Source of the DNA: Candidatus Vesicomyosocius okutanii
GTDB lineage: Bacteria > Pseudomonadota > Gammaproteobacteria > PS1 > Pseudothioglobaceae
Reading direction: 5' to 3'
NCBI RefSeq assembly: GCF_000010405.1
Contig: NC_009465.1
Span: 248,001 to 312,000 of the forward strand
Length of the DNA stretch: 64,000 bases
Part shown: positions 19,941 through 29,038 of the stretch, piece by piece
Layout: every line of letters begins with the position of its first letter
Numbering within the stretch: position 1 is the first letter of the stretch
The notes under the pieces: generated by a model
What the model was told of the DNA's origin: nothing
Seen by the model: only the letters and a program-made list of their open reading frames with translations
Databases searched by the model: none
Position numbers and translations under genes: made by a program

Positions 19941-21839
19941 ATGCTATCACAAAATATTATTGATAAGATTATTCGACAAGATATATTGGTAGATGAGTTG
20001 TTAGATGAAGAATTATCTATATTTTGTCAAACAGCTAACCTAGCTTATCGGTCTGGAAAGCCTATTATTAGTAACGAAGATTATGATTTTATTTATCTTG
20101 CTACGCTTAAAAATAAAGAACCTAACAATCCGTTATTCAAATCTATAGAGCCAGAAGGACGAGCTTTTGCTGAGGAAAAAGTTTTATTGCCAGAGTTAAT
20201 GCTTTCTATTGATAAAGCATATTCATGGAATGAAATGAGTAAATGGATAGAACGATTAGAAAAATCAGGCATGCTGATTGGATTGGATTTGAATGCTATT
20301 CAAATTAAAGCCACTCCTAAATTGGATGGTTTTGCTGGATTTGATGATGGCAATCGACTTTATACACGTGGTGATGGTAAAAAAGGCAGTGATATCTCCC
20401 GAGTATTCAAGCGAGGATTGTGTGTTTTTAAGGATTCTGGGCGCGGACTTGGTGCTGGCGAAATTGTGGTTAAGAAAAGTTATTTTGAAAAATATTTAGT
20501 GCATAGTTTTGAATATCCACGTAACTTTCAATCTAGTCTTATTAAAGAAAAAGCTTTAGATGAACAAGCTCAAAAGGCTATTATCGACAAAGGAGCTTTA
20601 TTTGTTCCGTTTATTAAGTTGCCTATTTGGTCAGGTTCTATGACTGAATTAGTTGCTAAATTTGAAGAAATTGTTTCTCAAGTATTGGTAATGGTAGATT
20701 TCGATGTAGACGGTGTGGTTTTTGAAGTGATTAATATTGATTTAAAGACCCAAATGGGCGCTAATCGAAAATTTCATCGCTGGCAAATTGCTTTTAAGGA
20801 AAACAAAGATATTGTACAAGTTAAGGTGCTTAATGTGATGCCTCAAGTGGGACGTAGTGGAAAAATAACTCCAGTTGCAGAGGTAGAACCTACTTTATTA
20901 AGCGGTGCAACCATTGTGCGTGTAACAGGTCATCATTATGGGTTGGTTAAAGAACAAGGTTTGGGTATAGGTAGTGTGGTTGAGTTAACACGTTCTGGGC
21001 TGGTTATTCCTAAAATTATATCTGTGTTAAAGCCAATGCCTGTTGATATTCCTGATAATTGTCTAAGTTGTGGTATGCCGCTTGTTTGGGAGTCAGATTT
21101 TTTAGTATGTGTTAATCATAAAAATTGTCCTGCTCAAATCATTGGAAGAATTACCTATTTTTTTAAAGTATTAGCTAATAATGACGGTTTTGGTATTGCT
21201 ACTGTTGAAAAATTATATGCACATAATATTAGGTCAGTTTCACAAATTTATACTTTAAATGTAGAGCGTTTAATGGCAATAGGCTTTGGTGAAAAAACAA
21301 GTATAAACCTTATTAGTCAGCTAAGTCGTTCTATTAGCGAAAAAATTGAAGACTGGCGTTTTTTAGCAGCATTTGGTATGCATCGAATGGGCTTAGGTAA
21401 TTGTGAAAATCTTTTAAAGTCCTATCGGTTGAATGATATTTTTGATTTAACTTTAGAGCAAATAACCAATATAGATGGTTTTGCTGAATTAACAGCACAG
21501 GTTATTGTACAAGGATTAGTTTCTATTGTTGACGAATATAATCAAATATATCAGTATAACTTTAATTTAGATACAACTGTATTTACTAAAGATTTACAAA
21601 CATTAATGCATGAATTATTTGATAAAAGAATTGTATTCACTGGTAAAATGAATTGTCCAAGAAATGAAATGAAAAAGCATGCTAAATTAGTTGGTATTAA
21701 AGTTTCAACTACTATTAGCACCAAAATAGATTATTTGGTTATTGGAAGTAGAGTTGGGCAAAAGAAAATACAAAATGCTGAAAAATTAGGTGTAGTAGTG
21801 ATGACTGAAGCTGATTATTTATCTAAAATAACCATGTAA
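19941..21839 (+). CDS. Divergent NAD-dependent DNA ligase (LigA family)
   Basis: Seals nicks using NAD+. Visible domains in order: an Ia-like N terminus, the adenylation domain with K-L-D-G (K127), motif G-A-G-E-I, V-D-G-V-V-F-E-V and W-Q-I-A-F-K, then an OB-fold, a four-cysteine zinc finger near residue 385, helix-hairpin-helix sequence and a C-terminal BRCT-like domain. At 632 residues it is shorter than LigA (about 670). The NMN-binding His and Asp of domain Ia appear as R37 and N45, and the R-N-x-A-A-G-S-L-R-Q block of LigA is replaced. It may be a second ligase or a fast-evolving LigA, so no symbol is given. Confidence 0.78.
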   Translation: MLSQNIIDKIIRQDILVDELLDEELSIFCQTANLAYRSGKPIISNEDYDFIYLATLKNKEPNNPLFKSIEPEGRAFAEEKVLLPELMLSIDKAYSWNEMSKWIERLEKSGMLIGLDLNAIQIKATPKLDGFAGFDDGNRLYTRGDGKKGSDISRVFKRGLCVFKDSGRGLGAGEIVVKKSYFEKYLVHSFEYPRNFQSSLIKEKALDEQAQKAIIDKGALFVPFIKLPIWSGSMTELVAKFEEIVSQVLVMVDFDVDGVVFEVINIDLKTQMGANRKFHRWQIAFKENKDIVQVKVLNVMPQVGRSGKITPVAEVEPTLLSGATIVRVTGHHYGLVKEQGLGIGSVVELTRSGLVIPKIISVLKPMPVDIPDNCLSCGMPLVWESDFLVCVNHKNCPAQIIGRITYFFKVLANNDGFGIATVEKLYAHNIRSVSQIYTLNVERLMAIGFGEKTSINLISQLSRSISEKIEDWRFLAAFGMHRMGLGNCENLLKSYRLNDIFDLTLEQITNIDGFAELTAQVIVQGLVSIVDEYNQIYQYNFNLDTTVFTKDLQTLMHELFDKRIVFTGKMNCPRNEMKKHAKLVGIKVSTTISTKIDYLVIGSRVGQKKIQNAEKLGVVVMTEADYLSKITM

Positions 21840-22117
21840 CAATGAGTACGAATAGTTCTTATGATATGATTTTATTATTTTTAATAAAGAAATTTTCCTT
21901 TATGGTTATAATCGTTGTAGTTAATGTTCAAAGGTGGGCGGTTTAGTAAAGGGTATAAGCGTTTATTTAGATTTATTGTAAAATGAATTTTAGATAGACG
22001 TCTTTTTTTGTCATTTTAATTATGTAGCTGAAAGAGATTGAGGTCAATCATTAAGTTTGTATTTTTTATAAGCATAACGACTAGGTTTTTTTCGTTTTTA
22101 AAAAAAGGAGAAATTAA

Positions 22118-22465
22118 ATGAAAATGGTAACAGCAATTATTAAGCCGTTTAAACTTGAGAATGTTAGAGAAGCACTTTCTGAAATTGGTATTTCAGGTAT
22201 CACAGCTACAGAAGTAAAAGGATTTGGTCGTCAGAAAGGACATACGGAACTTTACCGTGGTGCAGAATATACTGTAGATTTTTTACCCAAAGTTAAACTA
22301 GAAATTGCTATTGTAGCAGATCAAGTGGATAATGTAGTTAAGGTTATTAGTACCGCTGCTAAATCAGGAGATGAGGGCAAGATTGGTGATGGAAAAATAT
22401 TTGTTTCATCATTAGAGCAAGTACTTCGTATTCGTACTGGTGAAACTGGTTCAATAGCATTATAA
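22118..22465 (+). CDS. glnB: Second nitrogen regulatory protein P-II
   Basis: A 115-residue P-II protein closely similar to the amtB-linked one, with Tyr51 in E-L-Y-R-G-A-E-Y, the same [10 protein letters not shown]-loop stretch, and V-L-R-I-R-T-G-E-T near the end. The start is fixed by AAGGAG 8 bases upstream. It is monocistronic here, with an AT-rich hairpin after it. GlnB versus GlnK naming is a guess from the absence of amtB. It probably controls glutamine synthetase adenylylation or other nitrogen regulators. Confidence 0.9.
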   Translation: MKMVTAIIKPFKLENVREALSEIGISGITATEVKGFGRQKGHTELYRGAEYTVDFLPKVKLEIAIVADQVDNVVKVISTAAKSGDEGKIGDGKIFVSSLEQVLRIRTGETGSIAL

Positions 22466-22884
22466 GAAGGGAGCATTGAAATTATATAAATAAATGTAAT
22501 TTATTTATATAGATATCTAATGATTTTTTGATATTATAAATATTCTTCTATTTGCAAGAATTTGCATGATTATAGCAGGTGTTTTACTAGAAGACATTAG
22601 TAGTTCAAATAATAAATATTCGAATTTTTATTTTCAGGTTTTTATGGTTTTTGGTAAATATTACTAATCAGTAATAACATGTATTTGAGTATTTGAAATG
22701 AAGTTAATACTTAAATGAGTGATGGATATTCGAGTTTTTGAAGAGTAAAATCTTTTATATGTTAATGTTTAAGAATTTGGTTTATAGTTACATTCTTTAT
22801 GTTTTACAAAATAAAGGTAACAAATAATGTAAAGAAAATAATCAATTTTAGTTTTTATTTTATTGAATTAGAACAAGGAAAGAT
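22466..22884. other. Spacer after second P-II gene, with hairpin
   Basis: No coding frame is seen. A perfect 13-bp inverted repeat with a 3-base loop lies at 22483-22511, 17 bases after the P-II stop, and may end that transcript, although no T-run follows. The remainder up to the porin start is AT-rich and featureless to me. Confidence 0.5.
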
Positions 22885-23547
22885 ATGAAAAAAAATATAA
22901 TAATATTATTATTATGCTTAATTTCAATATTTAATTCAGTGTCTTTAGCTGAAGCTAAAATTCAATCAGCAGTTAGTGCTAATATTACTATCGCTAATGA
23001 TTATGTTTGGCGTGGTAAAACTCAAACCAATGATAAGAAAGTTGTTCAGATTGGCCTTGATTATAATGTTGGCAACGGTGCAGTATTAGGTATTTGGAGT
23101 TCTAATGTTTTAAACGGGACTGAGTTTGATTACTATATTTCTTATTCAGGTGAGGTAGGAGATATTGATTATGAAGTTGGTTATATTGCTTATCGTTATT
23201 CAGAAGATGCTATTGTTAATCGTTTGAACTTCGATGAAGTTTATATTGGCGGGTCTTATAGTGATTTGGGCTTCACTTATTATATAGGTAATGGTAAAAA
23301 AATGCTTAAAGTAGGTAATTATGTTGAAGCTAGTTATAATAATAGTATTAATGATATAGATGTTTCATTGACTGTTGGCAGATATTTTGAAGCAGTTACA
23401 GGTGATAGTAATGATTATAATGTATATGGAATTAGCCTTGAAAGATCTTATAAAGGATTGGACCTTACATTAAGGTTTGTTAAGAATAATTCTCATAATA
23501 TCTTTAACGAGAAAAATACAGTATTTAGTATCAGTAAATCATTTTAA
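22885..23547 (+). CDS. TorF-family putative porin
   Basis: Outer-membrane beta-barrel protein of the TorF/TIGR02001 kind. It has a signal peptide of about 24 residues ending S-L-A-E-A, then the family hallmark D-Y-V-W-R-G-K-T-Q-T near residue 40, alternating polar/hydrophobic strands throughout, and a terminal phenylalanine after I-S-K-S, as barrel proteins require. It is 220 residues long. Members of this family are often found near P-II and ammonium transporter genes, as here, suggesting a role in uptake of small nitrogen solutes. That role is inference. Confidence 0.8.
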   Translation: MKKNIIILLLCLISIFNSVSLAEAKIQSAVSANITIANDYVWRGKTQTNDKKVVQIGLDYNVGNGAVLGIWSSNVLNGTEFDYYISYSGEVGDIDYEVGYIAYRYSEDAIVNRLNFDEVYIGGSYSDLGFTYYIGNGKKMLKVGNYVEASYNNSINDIDVSLTVGRYFEAVTGDSNDYNVYGISLERSYKGLDLTLRFVKNNSHNIFNEKNTVFSISKSF

Positions 23548-23563
23548 ATTCCATTTTTTCTCT

Positions 23564-23599
23564 AAAAAATACCAATTTTAGTTATGATTGGGTATTTTT
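23564..23599 (+). terminator. Rho-independent terminator after the porin gene
   Basis: Inverted repeat AAAAAATACCAAT / ATTGGGTATTTTT (23564-23576 and 23587-23599) with one bulged G. It ends in a T-run on the plus strand and lies 17 bases after the porin stop. Confidence 0.7.
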
Positions 23600-23638
23600 A
23601 ACGGTAGAATACAATCTTTTTGATTAAGGATAATTGCT

Positions 23639-24079
23639 ATGCAAGTTCAAGAGATTATGTCAACAAACGTAAAAACAGTTACTCCTGATCAGCTAGTTAA
23701 AGACATTGCTATTATCATGGTAATGGATCATATTAGTGGAGCACCGGTAGTAGATGTTAATAATACTTTAGTTGGTATTATTTCTGAAAAAGATATCTTA
23801 CAACATATGTTTCCAAAACTAGATGAGGTGATGAGTGATACGTACTTTGATTTCGAAAATATGGAGCATAATTATAAAGACACAATGAATGTTAGAGTGG
23901 GTGAATTAATGACTAAAGAGGTTGCTAGTATTGATTTAAATATGCCTTGTCTTAAGGCTGCATCAACCATGTGGCTTAAAAATTTTAGAAGAATCCCTAT
24001 AACTCATAATAATAAATTAGTTGGAATTGTTAGTATTGGTGATGTGCATAGGGCTATTTTTAAATCACGTATTAAGTGA
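23639..24079 (+). CDS. CBS-domain protein
   Basis: A 146-residue protein made of two CBS domains, about residues 1-55 and 85-145. It shows the repeated pattern I-M-S-T-N-V-K-T-V, then G-A-P-V-V-D-x-N-x-x-L-V-G-I-I-S-E-K-D and R-R-I-P-I-T-H-N-N-K-L-V-G-I-V-S. Such Bateman pairs bind adenine nucleotides and tune partner proteins. Its stop overlaps the GTG start of the ANTAR regulator by 4 bases (GTGA), so they are made together and may act in one circuit. The target is unknown. Confidence 0.88.
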   Translation: MQVQEIMSTNVKTVTPDQLVKDIAIIMVMDHISGAPVVDVNNTLVGIISEKDILQHMFPKLDEVMSDTYFDFENMEHNYKDTMNVRVGELMTKEVASIDLNMPCLKAASTMWLKNFRRIPITHNNKLVGIVSIGDVHRAIFKSRIK

Positions 24080-24663
24080 ATATTGCTTTAAAAATTATCT
24101 TAGTTGATAAAAATACGGGGCGTTCAGCTATGTTGCGTAGAGCTTTACAAGACAAGGGTCACGAAGTGATTTGTCGTATGCGTGATAGTTCAAATTTACA
24201 AGATAGTAATGAAATGACGCATGCAGATGTGTTAATTGTTAATGCAGATATTCCTGATGAGCAAGTATTTGCAAATTTGATAGATATTAATAAAACAAAA
24301 CCTAAGCCTATCGTGATGTTTACTAAAGAATCAAACTCTGAGATGGCTAATTCTGCTATCAAATCTGGTGTACATGCTTATATTGTTGATGGACTTGAAG
24401 AGAATAGGGTGCAGCCCATTATTGATGTAGCGATTGCTAGATTTAGAGAGTTTCAAGCACTTAAAGACGAGTTAGATGCTACTCGTAATCAGCTTTCAGA
24501 GAGAAAGAAAGTTGAGAAAGCTAAAGGCTTGTTAATGCAACATAATAAGGATATTAATGAAGATGAAGCTTATCAATCGTTACGTAAAATGGCTATGAAT
24601 AAAAATAAGCGTATTGTTGATGTGGCTGAAAGTGTGATTAATGCTTTTGAATTGTTAGAGTAA
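24076..24663 (+). CDS. ANTAR-domain response regulator, NasT-like
   Basis: RNA-binding antiterminator family protein. Residues about 5-120 form a receiver-like domain and 125-195 a coiled segment plus ANTAR domain (K-A-K-G-L-L-M-Q, then E-A-Y-Q-S-L-R-K-M-A-M). The receiver acidic positions are poor: the region aligning with I-I-D-x-D-S-P reads I-V-N-A-D-I-P, so phosphorylation at the first Asp is unlikely. NasT normally acts with NasS on nitrate genes; no nas gene is nearby. GTG start coupled to the CBS gene. With the P-II/AmtB genes nearby, a nitrogen role is likely but unproven. Confidence 0.85.
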   Translation: MNIALKIILVDKNTGRSAMLRRALQDKGHEVICRMRDSSNLQDSNEMTHADVLIVNADIPDEQVFANLIDINKTKPKPIVMFTKESNSEMANSAIKSGVHAYIVDGLEENRVQPIIDVAIARFREFQALKDELDATRNQLSERKKVEKAKGLLMQHNKDINEDEAYQSLRKMAMNKNKRIVDVAESVINAFELLE

Positions 24664-24681
24664 AGTTATATTAATTTTTAT

Positions 24682-25503
24682 TTAGTTTTCTATTTTATTT
24701 TTATTCCAATCGTCATTATCTGATACTTTTTTTTCTTTCGAATTGGTTTTGTTAGAATTTTTAGGATAGTTGTTAGATATTTCTTGTTTATTTTGTTTAA
24801 ATAAAGGGGAAAAAATAAGACCTGCTTCAAATAATAACCAAATTGGAATGGCAATTAAAGTTTGAGAGATGATATCAGGTGGTGTTAACAACATGCCTAG
24901 AATAAAAGCACCAATAATGATATAAGGACGGTTGTTTTTTAATTTTTCAACTGTTGTTATCCCAAATATAATAAGAAGAATTGTAGCAATTGGTACTTCA
25001 AAGGCTACACCAAAGGCAAAAGAAACTTTGAGAACAAAGTCTAGATAGTATTGAATATCTGGGGTAAAGTCGACAATATTGGGTCCTATACTAGATAGGA
25101 AACCAAATATAACAGGAAAAACAATATAAAAAGAAAATAACAATCCTGCATAAAACAAAATAGTTGTTGAGACAACCAATGGTAAAATCATTTGTTTTTC
25201 GTGTTTGTAAAGTGCAGGTGCAATAAATGACCATATTTTGTATAAAAGATAGGGCATAGCTACATAAACAGATATAATAAGAGACATTTTTAAGGGTGTT
25301 AAAAATGGTGATATAATACCGATAGCAATAATATTAGTATCTTGAGGTAAAACGTTAATAATCGGTGCTGCAATAAAACTATAAACCTCATTAGCAAATG
25401 GAAAGATACTCATAAAAATAATTAGAATGACAATAACTGAGTGTAATAGAATTTTGCGAAGTTCAACTAAATGCTGAACAAAAGTCATTTCTTTATTGAT
25501 CAT
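24682..25503 (-). CDS. tatC: Sec-independent translocase subunit TatC
   Basis: Polytopic receptor for twin-arginine signal peptides. The 273-residue protein has the six hydrophobic segments of the family, the N-terminal H-L-V-E-L-R-K-I-L signature near residue 10, and the conserved glutamate in the F-G-V-A-F-E-V-P region near residue 166. The C-terminal tail after about residue 232 is long, asparagine/lysine-rich and probably disordered. It is the last gene of hisI-hisE-tatA-tatB-tatC, sharing one base with tatB. Confidence 0.96.
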   Translation of the reverse strand: MINKEMTFVQHLVELRKILLHSVIVILIIFMSIFPFANEVYSFIAAPIINVLPQDTNIIAIGIISPFLTPLKMSLIISVYVAMPYLLYKIWSFIAPALYKHEKQMILPLVVSTTILFYAGLLFSFYIVFPVIFGFLSSIGPNIVDFTPDIQYYLDFVLKVSFAFGVAFEVPIATILLIIFGITTVEKLKNNRPYIIIGAFILGMLLTPPDIISQTLIAIPIWLLFEAGLIFSPLFKQNKQEISNNYPKNSNKTNSKEKKVSDNDDWNKNKIEN

Positions 25504-25784
25504 TATTTTTGATCAATGTTATTTTTAATGTCATTTAAAGTATTCTTTGTTTCATCAATAACTTCTAAAATATTAGATTTTTTATCCATAGAGTTTAAGT
25601 GTTTTTTTAGTTTTTCTATTTCAAGTTCATCACTGATATCATCTTGAATATTGATAATAAAACGCTTTACTTTGCCAATATAAGTACCTACTTCTTTAAC
25701 AATTTCAGGCATGCGTTTTGGACCAACTATAATTAATGTAATAATACCAATTAAGGAAAATTCCCAAAAGCCAACATCAAACAT
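25503..25784 (-). CDS. tatB: Twin-arginine translocase subunit TatB
   Basis: Single-span membrane partner of TatC. It is 93 residues: a hydrophobic helix at about 4-20 ending L-I-V-G-P-K-R-M-P, then an amphipathic helix and a short charged tail. F-D-V-G-F-W-E at the N terminus and the G-P-K-R-M-P hinge distinguish TatB from TatA. It is shorter than E. coli TatB (171) because the poorly conserved tail is reduced. It sits 3 bases from tatA. Confidence 0.92.
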   Translation of the reverse strand: MFDVGFWEFSLIGIITLIIVGPKRMPEIVKEVGTYIGKVKRFIINIQDDISDELEIEKLKKHLNSMDKKSNILEVIDETKNTLNDIKNNIDQK

Positions 25785-25787
25785 GTT

Positions 25788-25997
25788 TTATTTTTCTTGT
25801 TTTATTTCTTTTTTAATAATTTTAGCTTCAACAATATCGTCTTTATTATTAATACTATCTGTTGATTCCTTCATGGCTTTTTTAAAGCCTTTAATGGCAT
25901 TGCCTAAATCACCACCAATATCTTTTAATCGTTTTCCACCAAAAAGAAGTAGCACGATTACTAAAATAATAATCAATTCAAATGGTCCTGGCATCAT
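25788..25997 (-). CDS. tatA: Twin-arginine translocase subunit TatA
   Basis: Pore-forming Tat component. It is 69 residues, with an N-terminal hydrophobic helix (about 6-19), the L-L-F-G-G-K-R-L hinge, and an amphipathic helix containing [15 protein letters not shown]. This is a textbook TatA/E pattern. Retention of a full Tat system implies folded cofactor-bearing proteins such as redox enzymes are still exported. Confidence 0.94.
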   Translation of the reverse strand: MMPGPFELIIILVIVLLLFGGKRLKDIGGDLGNAIKGFKKAMKESTDSINNKDDIVEAKIIKKEIKQEK

Positions 25998-26014
25998 AGT
26001 TTTTCTCCTATTGT

Positions 26015-26332
26015 TCAGTTGTTCCTATTGGCTTTTTCTTTCAAACCAGACAAGCCAAATCGTCTGGATAATTCATTTGTTATTTGCTCTACTTTTATTT
26101 TTTTAAAACGTAATAATACTAAGGTATGAAACCAAAGATCAGCTATTTCGTAAATGATTTTATCATTTGAACCATCTTTAGTTGCCATAATTACCTCAGC
26201 AGATTCTTCAGAAATTTTTTTTAAAATTTCATCTGTTCCTTTATTATATAAAGATGAAACATAAGATTTATCTGCTTTAGCAGACTTTCTTTGCTCTAAA
26301 ATTTGCTCTAATTTTATTAGGATTTCATCCAT
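26015..26332 (-). CDS. hisE: Phosphoribosyl-ATP pyrophosphatase
   Basis: Second step of histidine synthesis: hydrolyses PR-ATP to PR-AMP. The 105-residue MazG-like all-alpha protein has [19 protein letters not shown] with the metal-binding E-E-x-x-E pattern near residue 39 and Y-E-I-A-D-L-W-F-H near residue 61. The start overlaps the end of hisI by 8 bases, so the two are coupled. In E. coli HisI and HisE are fused; here they are separate. Confidence 0.95.
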   Translation of the reverse strand: MDEILIKLEQILEQRKSAKADKSYVSSLYNKGTDEILKKISEESAEVIMATKDGSNDKIIYEIADLWFHTLVLLRFKKIKVEQITNELSRRFGLSGLKEKANRNN

Positions 26333-26705
26333 AAATATCTCTTGGATTTTTTATCATATTAGTGATGATTTTCCAATTTTTTTTATCCAGTTGTTGAAAA
26401 AAACATGATATTCTACCTGTATGGCAAGAAATACCTCCAATTTGTTCAATTTTGAGTAGAATAACGTCATTATCACAATCTGTAAAAATTTCTTTAATAT
26501 GTTGTATGTGTCCAGACTCTTCGCCTTTGAACCAAATTTTTTGACGTGATCTAGAATAATAAACTGCCTGTTGTTTCTTAATAGTTAGCTTTAGAGACTC
26601 TTGATTCATCCAAGCAAACATTAAAATTTCTCCTGTTTTAAAATCTTGAGAAATGGCAGGTATTAAACCTTTTTCGTCAAATTTTATTTGCTTTAATGCA
26701 CTCAT
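26325..26705 (-). CDS. hisI: Phosphoribosyl-AMP cyclohydrolase
   Basis: Opens the purine ring of PR-AMP in histidine synthesis. The 126 residues include M-F-A-W-M-N near residue 29, Y-Y-S-R-S-R near residue 49, W-x-K-G-E-x-S-G-H, and the metal-binding D-C-D-N-D and C-H-T-G near residue 94. These are the diagnostic zinc and magnesium ligands. First gene of the hisIE-tatABC unit, a linkage seen in many proteobacteria. Confidence 0.95.
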   Translation of the reverse strand: MSALKQIKFDEKGLIPAISQDFKTGEILMFAWMNQESLKLTIKKQQAVYYSRSRQKIWFKGEESGHIQHIKEIFTDCDNDVILLKIEQIGGISCHTGRISCFFQQLDKKNWKIITNMIKNPRDIYG

Positions 26706-26828
26706 TTTTTGAGGATCTCAAGTATTATCCTATTTAATTTTACTGTTAGATGATAGACTTTGTGTAAGATAATTTATTTTAAATATTTATTAAGTATTGA
26801 TGAAGTTTCAAATTTAGATAATTTTTTA

Positions 26829-28160
26829 TCATCGCATGGTTACTAATTCTTCTGCGCTAGTAGGATGAATTGCGATTGTATCATCAAATTGAGCTTTAGT
26901 TGCACCCATCTTAATAGCTACTGCAAATCCTTGTAGCATTTCATCAATACCATGACCCATTAGATGACAACCAATAATTTTCTCATCATCACCCATACAA
27001 ACTAATTTTAAAACTGTTGTGGTTTTATGATTAAGTAGGGCATCAGCCATTGGAGTGAATTCTGATTTATAAATTTTTACTTTGTTAAATTTTTTATTAG
27101 CTTGTGTTTCAGTTAAGCCAATTGTACCAATAGGTGGATGTGAGAATACTACTGTGGCAATATTATTATAGTCTAGATGTCTATTGACCATATTGTTGTA
27201 AAGTCTGTCAGATAGCCTTCTACCAGCTGCGATTGCTACGGGCGTAAGTGGTGTTTGAGGTGTAGCATCACCAAGTGCAAAGATATTATCAATATTGGTA
27301 GCTTGAAATTTATCTGTTGGAATAAAGCCTTTTTGGTCGTATTTTACACCTACATTGTCCAGACCTAAATATTTTGTTATTGGATTTCTACCAACTGCCC
27401 AAATAATAGTATCAAATCCAGAAAATTCACCTTTATTGGTAAGAATGGTTTTATCTTTTGAAATTTTTTTAATTTGAGTATTATGATGAATAGTGATACC
27501 ATGGTTCAAATAATCTTTATTAAGTGCATCTTGAATCATGTAGTCAAAACCGCGTAATAATTTATTTGCTCTACTAAAAATAGCCACTTTGCTACCTAGT
27601 GAATTTAGCATGCCAGCTAGTTCAATGCCAATATAACCACTACCGATTACAGCTACTTTCTTTGGTAATTCTTCTAGTGTAAAAAAACCATCAGAAGTAA
27701 TTCCATATTTAGCACCTTTAATATGCGGTACAGATGGCTCTCCGCCAGGGGAAAGTACGATATGATGAGCTGTGTATTGTTTGTCATTAACAGATACTGT
27801 GTTTTTGTTAACTAATTTTCCAAATCCTTGAATATAATCAATTCCTAGTTTTTCTAAATGCTCTTTATACCAATTGGTGATACTTTTGATGTAATTATCT
27901 CGTTTTGTCTTGAGTTTTTTCCAAGAAAATCCTTTCTGTTCAACATCAAAGCCAAAACCTTTGGAATTTTTAATGATTGTTCCAGTATTTGCAGCAAACC
28001 ACATGATTTTTTTAGGCACGCAACCTGTGTTAACACAGGTACCACCAATCGTTTTTACTTCAATAACTAGGCATTTTTTTCCATATTCTGCTGCACGTTC
28101 TATGACAGATAGACCGCCACTACCTGCACCAATGACAATCATATCATAATCTTTATTCAT
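26829..28160 (-). CDS. gor: Glutathione reductase
   Basis: NADPH-dependent flavoenzyme keeping glutathione reduced. It is 443 residues, close to E. coli Gor (450). The FAD-binding G-A-G-S-G-G-L at about 12-18 is followed by the redox pair C-V-N-T-G-C in [13 protein letters not shown]. Next come the NADPH-binding [10 protein letters not shown] and F-A-L-G-D-A, and the C-terminal H-P-T-S-A-E-E catalytic histidine. AAGGA precedes the ATG at 28160. It stands alone, flanked upstream by a long eroded spacer. Confidence 0.93.
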   Translation of the reverse strand: MNKDYDMIVIGAGSGGLSVIERAAEYGKKCLVIEVKTIGGTCVNTGCVPKKIMWFAANTGTIIKNSKGFGFDVEQKGFSWKKLKTKRDNYIKSITNWYKEHLEKLGIDYIQGFGKLVNKNTVSVNDKQYTAHHIVLSPGGEPSVPHIKGAKYGITSDGFFTLEELPKKVAVIGSGYIGIELAGMLNSLGSKVAIFSRANKLLRGFDYMIQDALNKDYLNHGITIHHNTQIKKISKDKTILTNKGEFSGFDTIIWAVGRNPITKYLGLDNVGVKYDQKGFIPTDKFQATNIDNIFALGDATPQTPLTPVAIAAGRRLSDRLYNNMVNRHLDYNNIATVVFSHPPIGTIGLTETQANKKFNKVKIYKSEFTPMADALLNHKTTTVLKLVCMGDDEKIIGCHLMGHGIDEMLQGFAVAIKMGATKAQFDDTIAIHPTSAEELVTMR

Positions 28161-29038
28161 TATTATCCTTTAAGTAGAGACTACATTTCTTTATTAAATT
28201 TTTGGAGTGTAATAGTTTTTGAATAAACAAATAGTATTATTAATTCTTTATCAAAATCCCTAATTTTTCTCCTAATTCACTCTAAGTTTATTATATCATG
28301 TTCCTTTATTGGTCATTGTTGTGTGCCAAAATGACTGATAATTCATTATCTTGATGTCGATTATACCTAATCCATTGATCTTAATTATTCCACAAAATAT
28401 ATAATTACTTTGCACATAGTTTTAGTCTTTTGGCAATAACTCTAAAGTTATTTTAATTTGTCTACTCGCCATTAGAATGAATAGATTATGCCGTATATTG
28501 ATAGGTTTTTAGTTATTTTGTTAGCTAGAATAATATATGCACTAAAATTTAGTTTAGAAGGTTATTATTTTAGAGAAAATATAAATATAGTTTGATTAGT
28601 TAGTATCTGTTTTTTAGAATTATTCAGGTATTTATTATTATGTTAATTATATGTCTTAGGTTAGATTCTCTGTAATGGCTGTGGTTATTTATTTTGTTAT
28701 TTATTAAACGATATAAATTATCTATTTATTAATAATAGTTTTATACATTGGTTTGTACTAGAATTATTTATTCAGGTATTTGCTTTTACTAGTATAGATA
28801 ATCTTAACTGTTTATATAGGTTTTAAATTGTCTATATTAATTTAACTATTTTAGTAAAAGATTATTTTTTATGTTTAAATTCAATTTCCATTTGTTGATT
28901 ATATTCTTGTTATTTTTTTATCTTTACTCTAAATGGTTTGTTAAAATATTTGTTAGTTAAATAATTTAACAAACCATTTAGTTATCTTTTGGTATCAAGA
29001 GTTATTACTAATAATATTTTTATTTTCCCTCTTGTGAA
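28161..29038. other. Long eroded spacer with a 17-bp inverted repeat
   Basis: About 880 bases with no acceptable open frame on either strand and no RNA gene I can recognise. It is the longest gene-free stretch of the window. One strong element stands out: perfect 17-bp arms at 28929-28945 and 28965-28981 separated by 19 bases, 58 bases past the stop of the minus-strand VOC gene. It probably represents one or more fully decayed genes. Confidence 0.55.
28929..28981. repeat. 17-bp perfect inverted repeat, possible terminator
   Basis: Arms CTAAATGGTTTGTTAAA and TTTAACAAACCATTTAG are exact complements. Neither side is followed by a clear T-run, so it may be a Rho-independent-like 3' stabilising hairpin for the VOC gene transcript or a relic. 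Confidence 0.5.

Noticed and set aside
21840-22117. ANTAR-target paired hexaloop hairpins before the second P-II gene
   Set aside because: One small GATTG/CAATC stem at 22036-22049 is visible, but its loop is four bases and there is no second matching hairpin.
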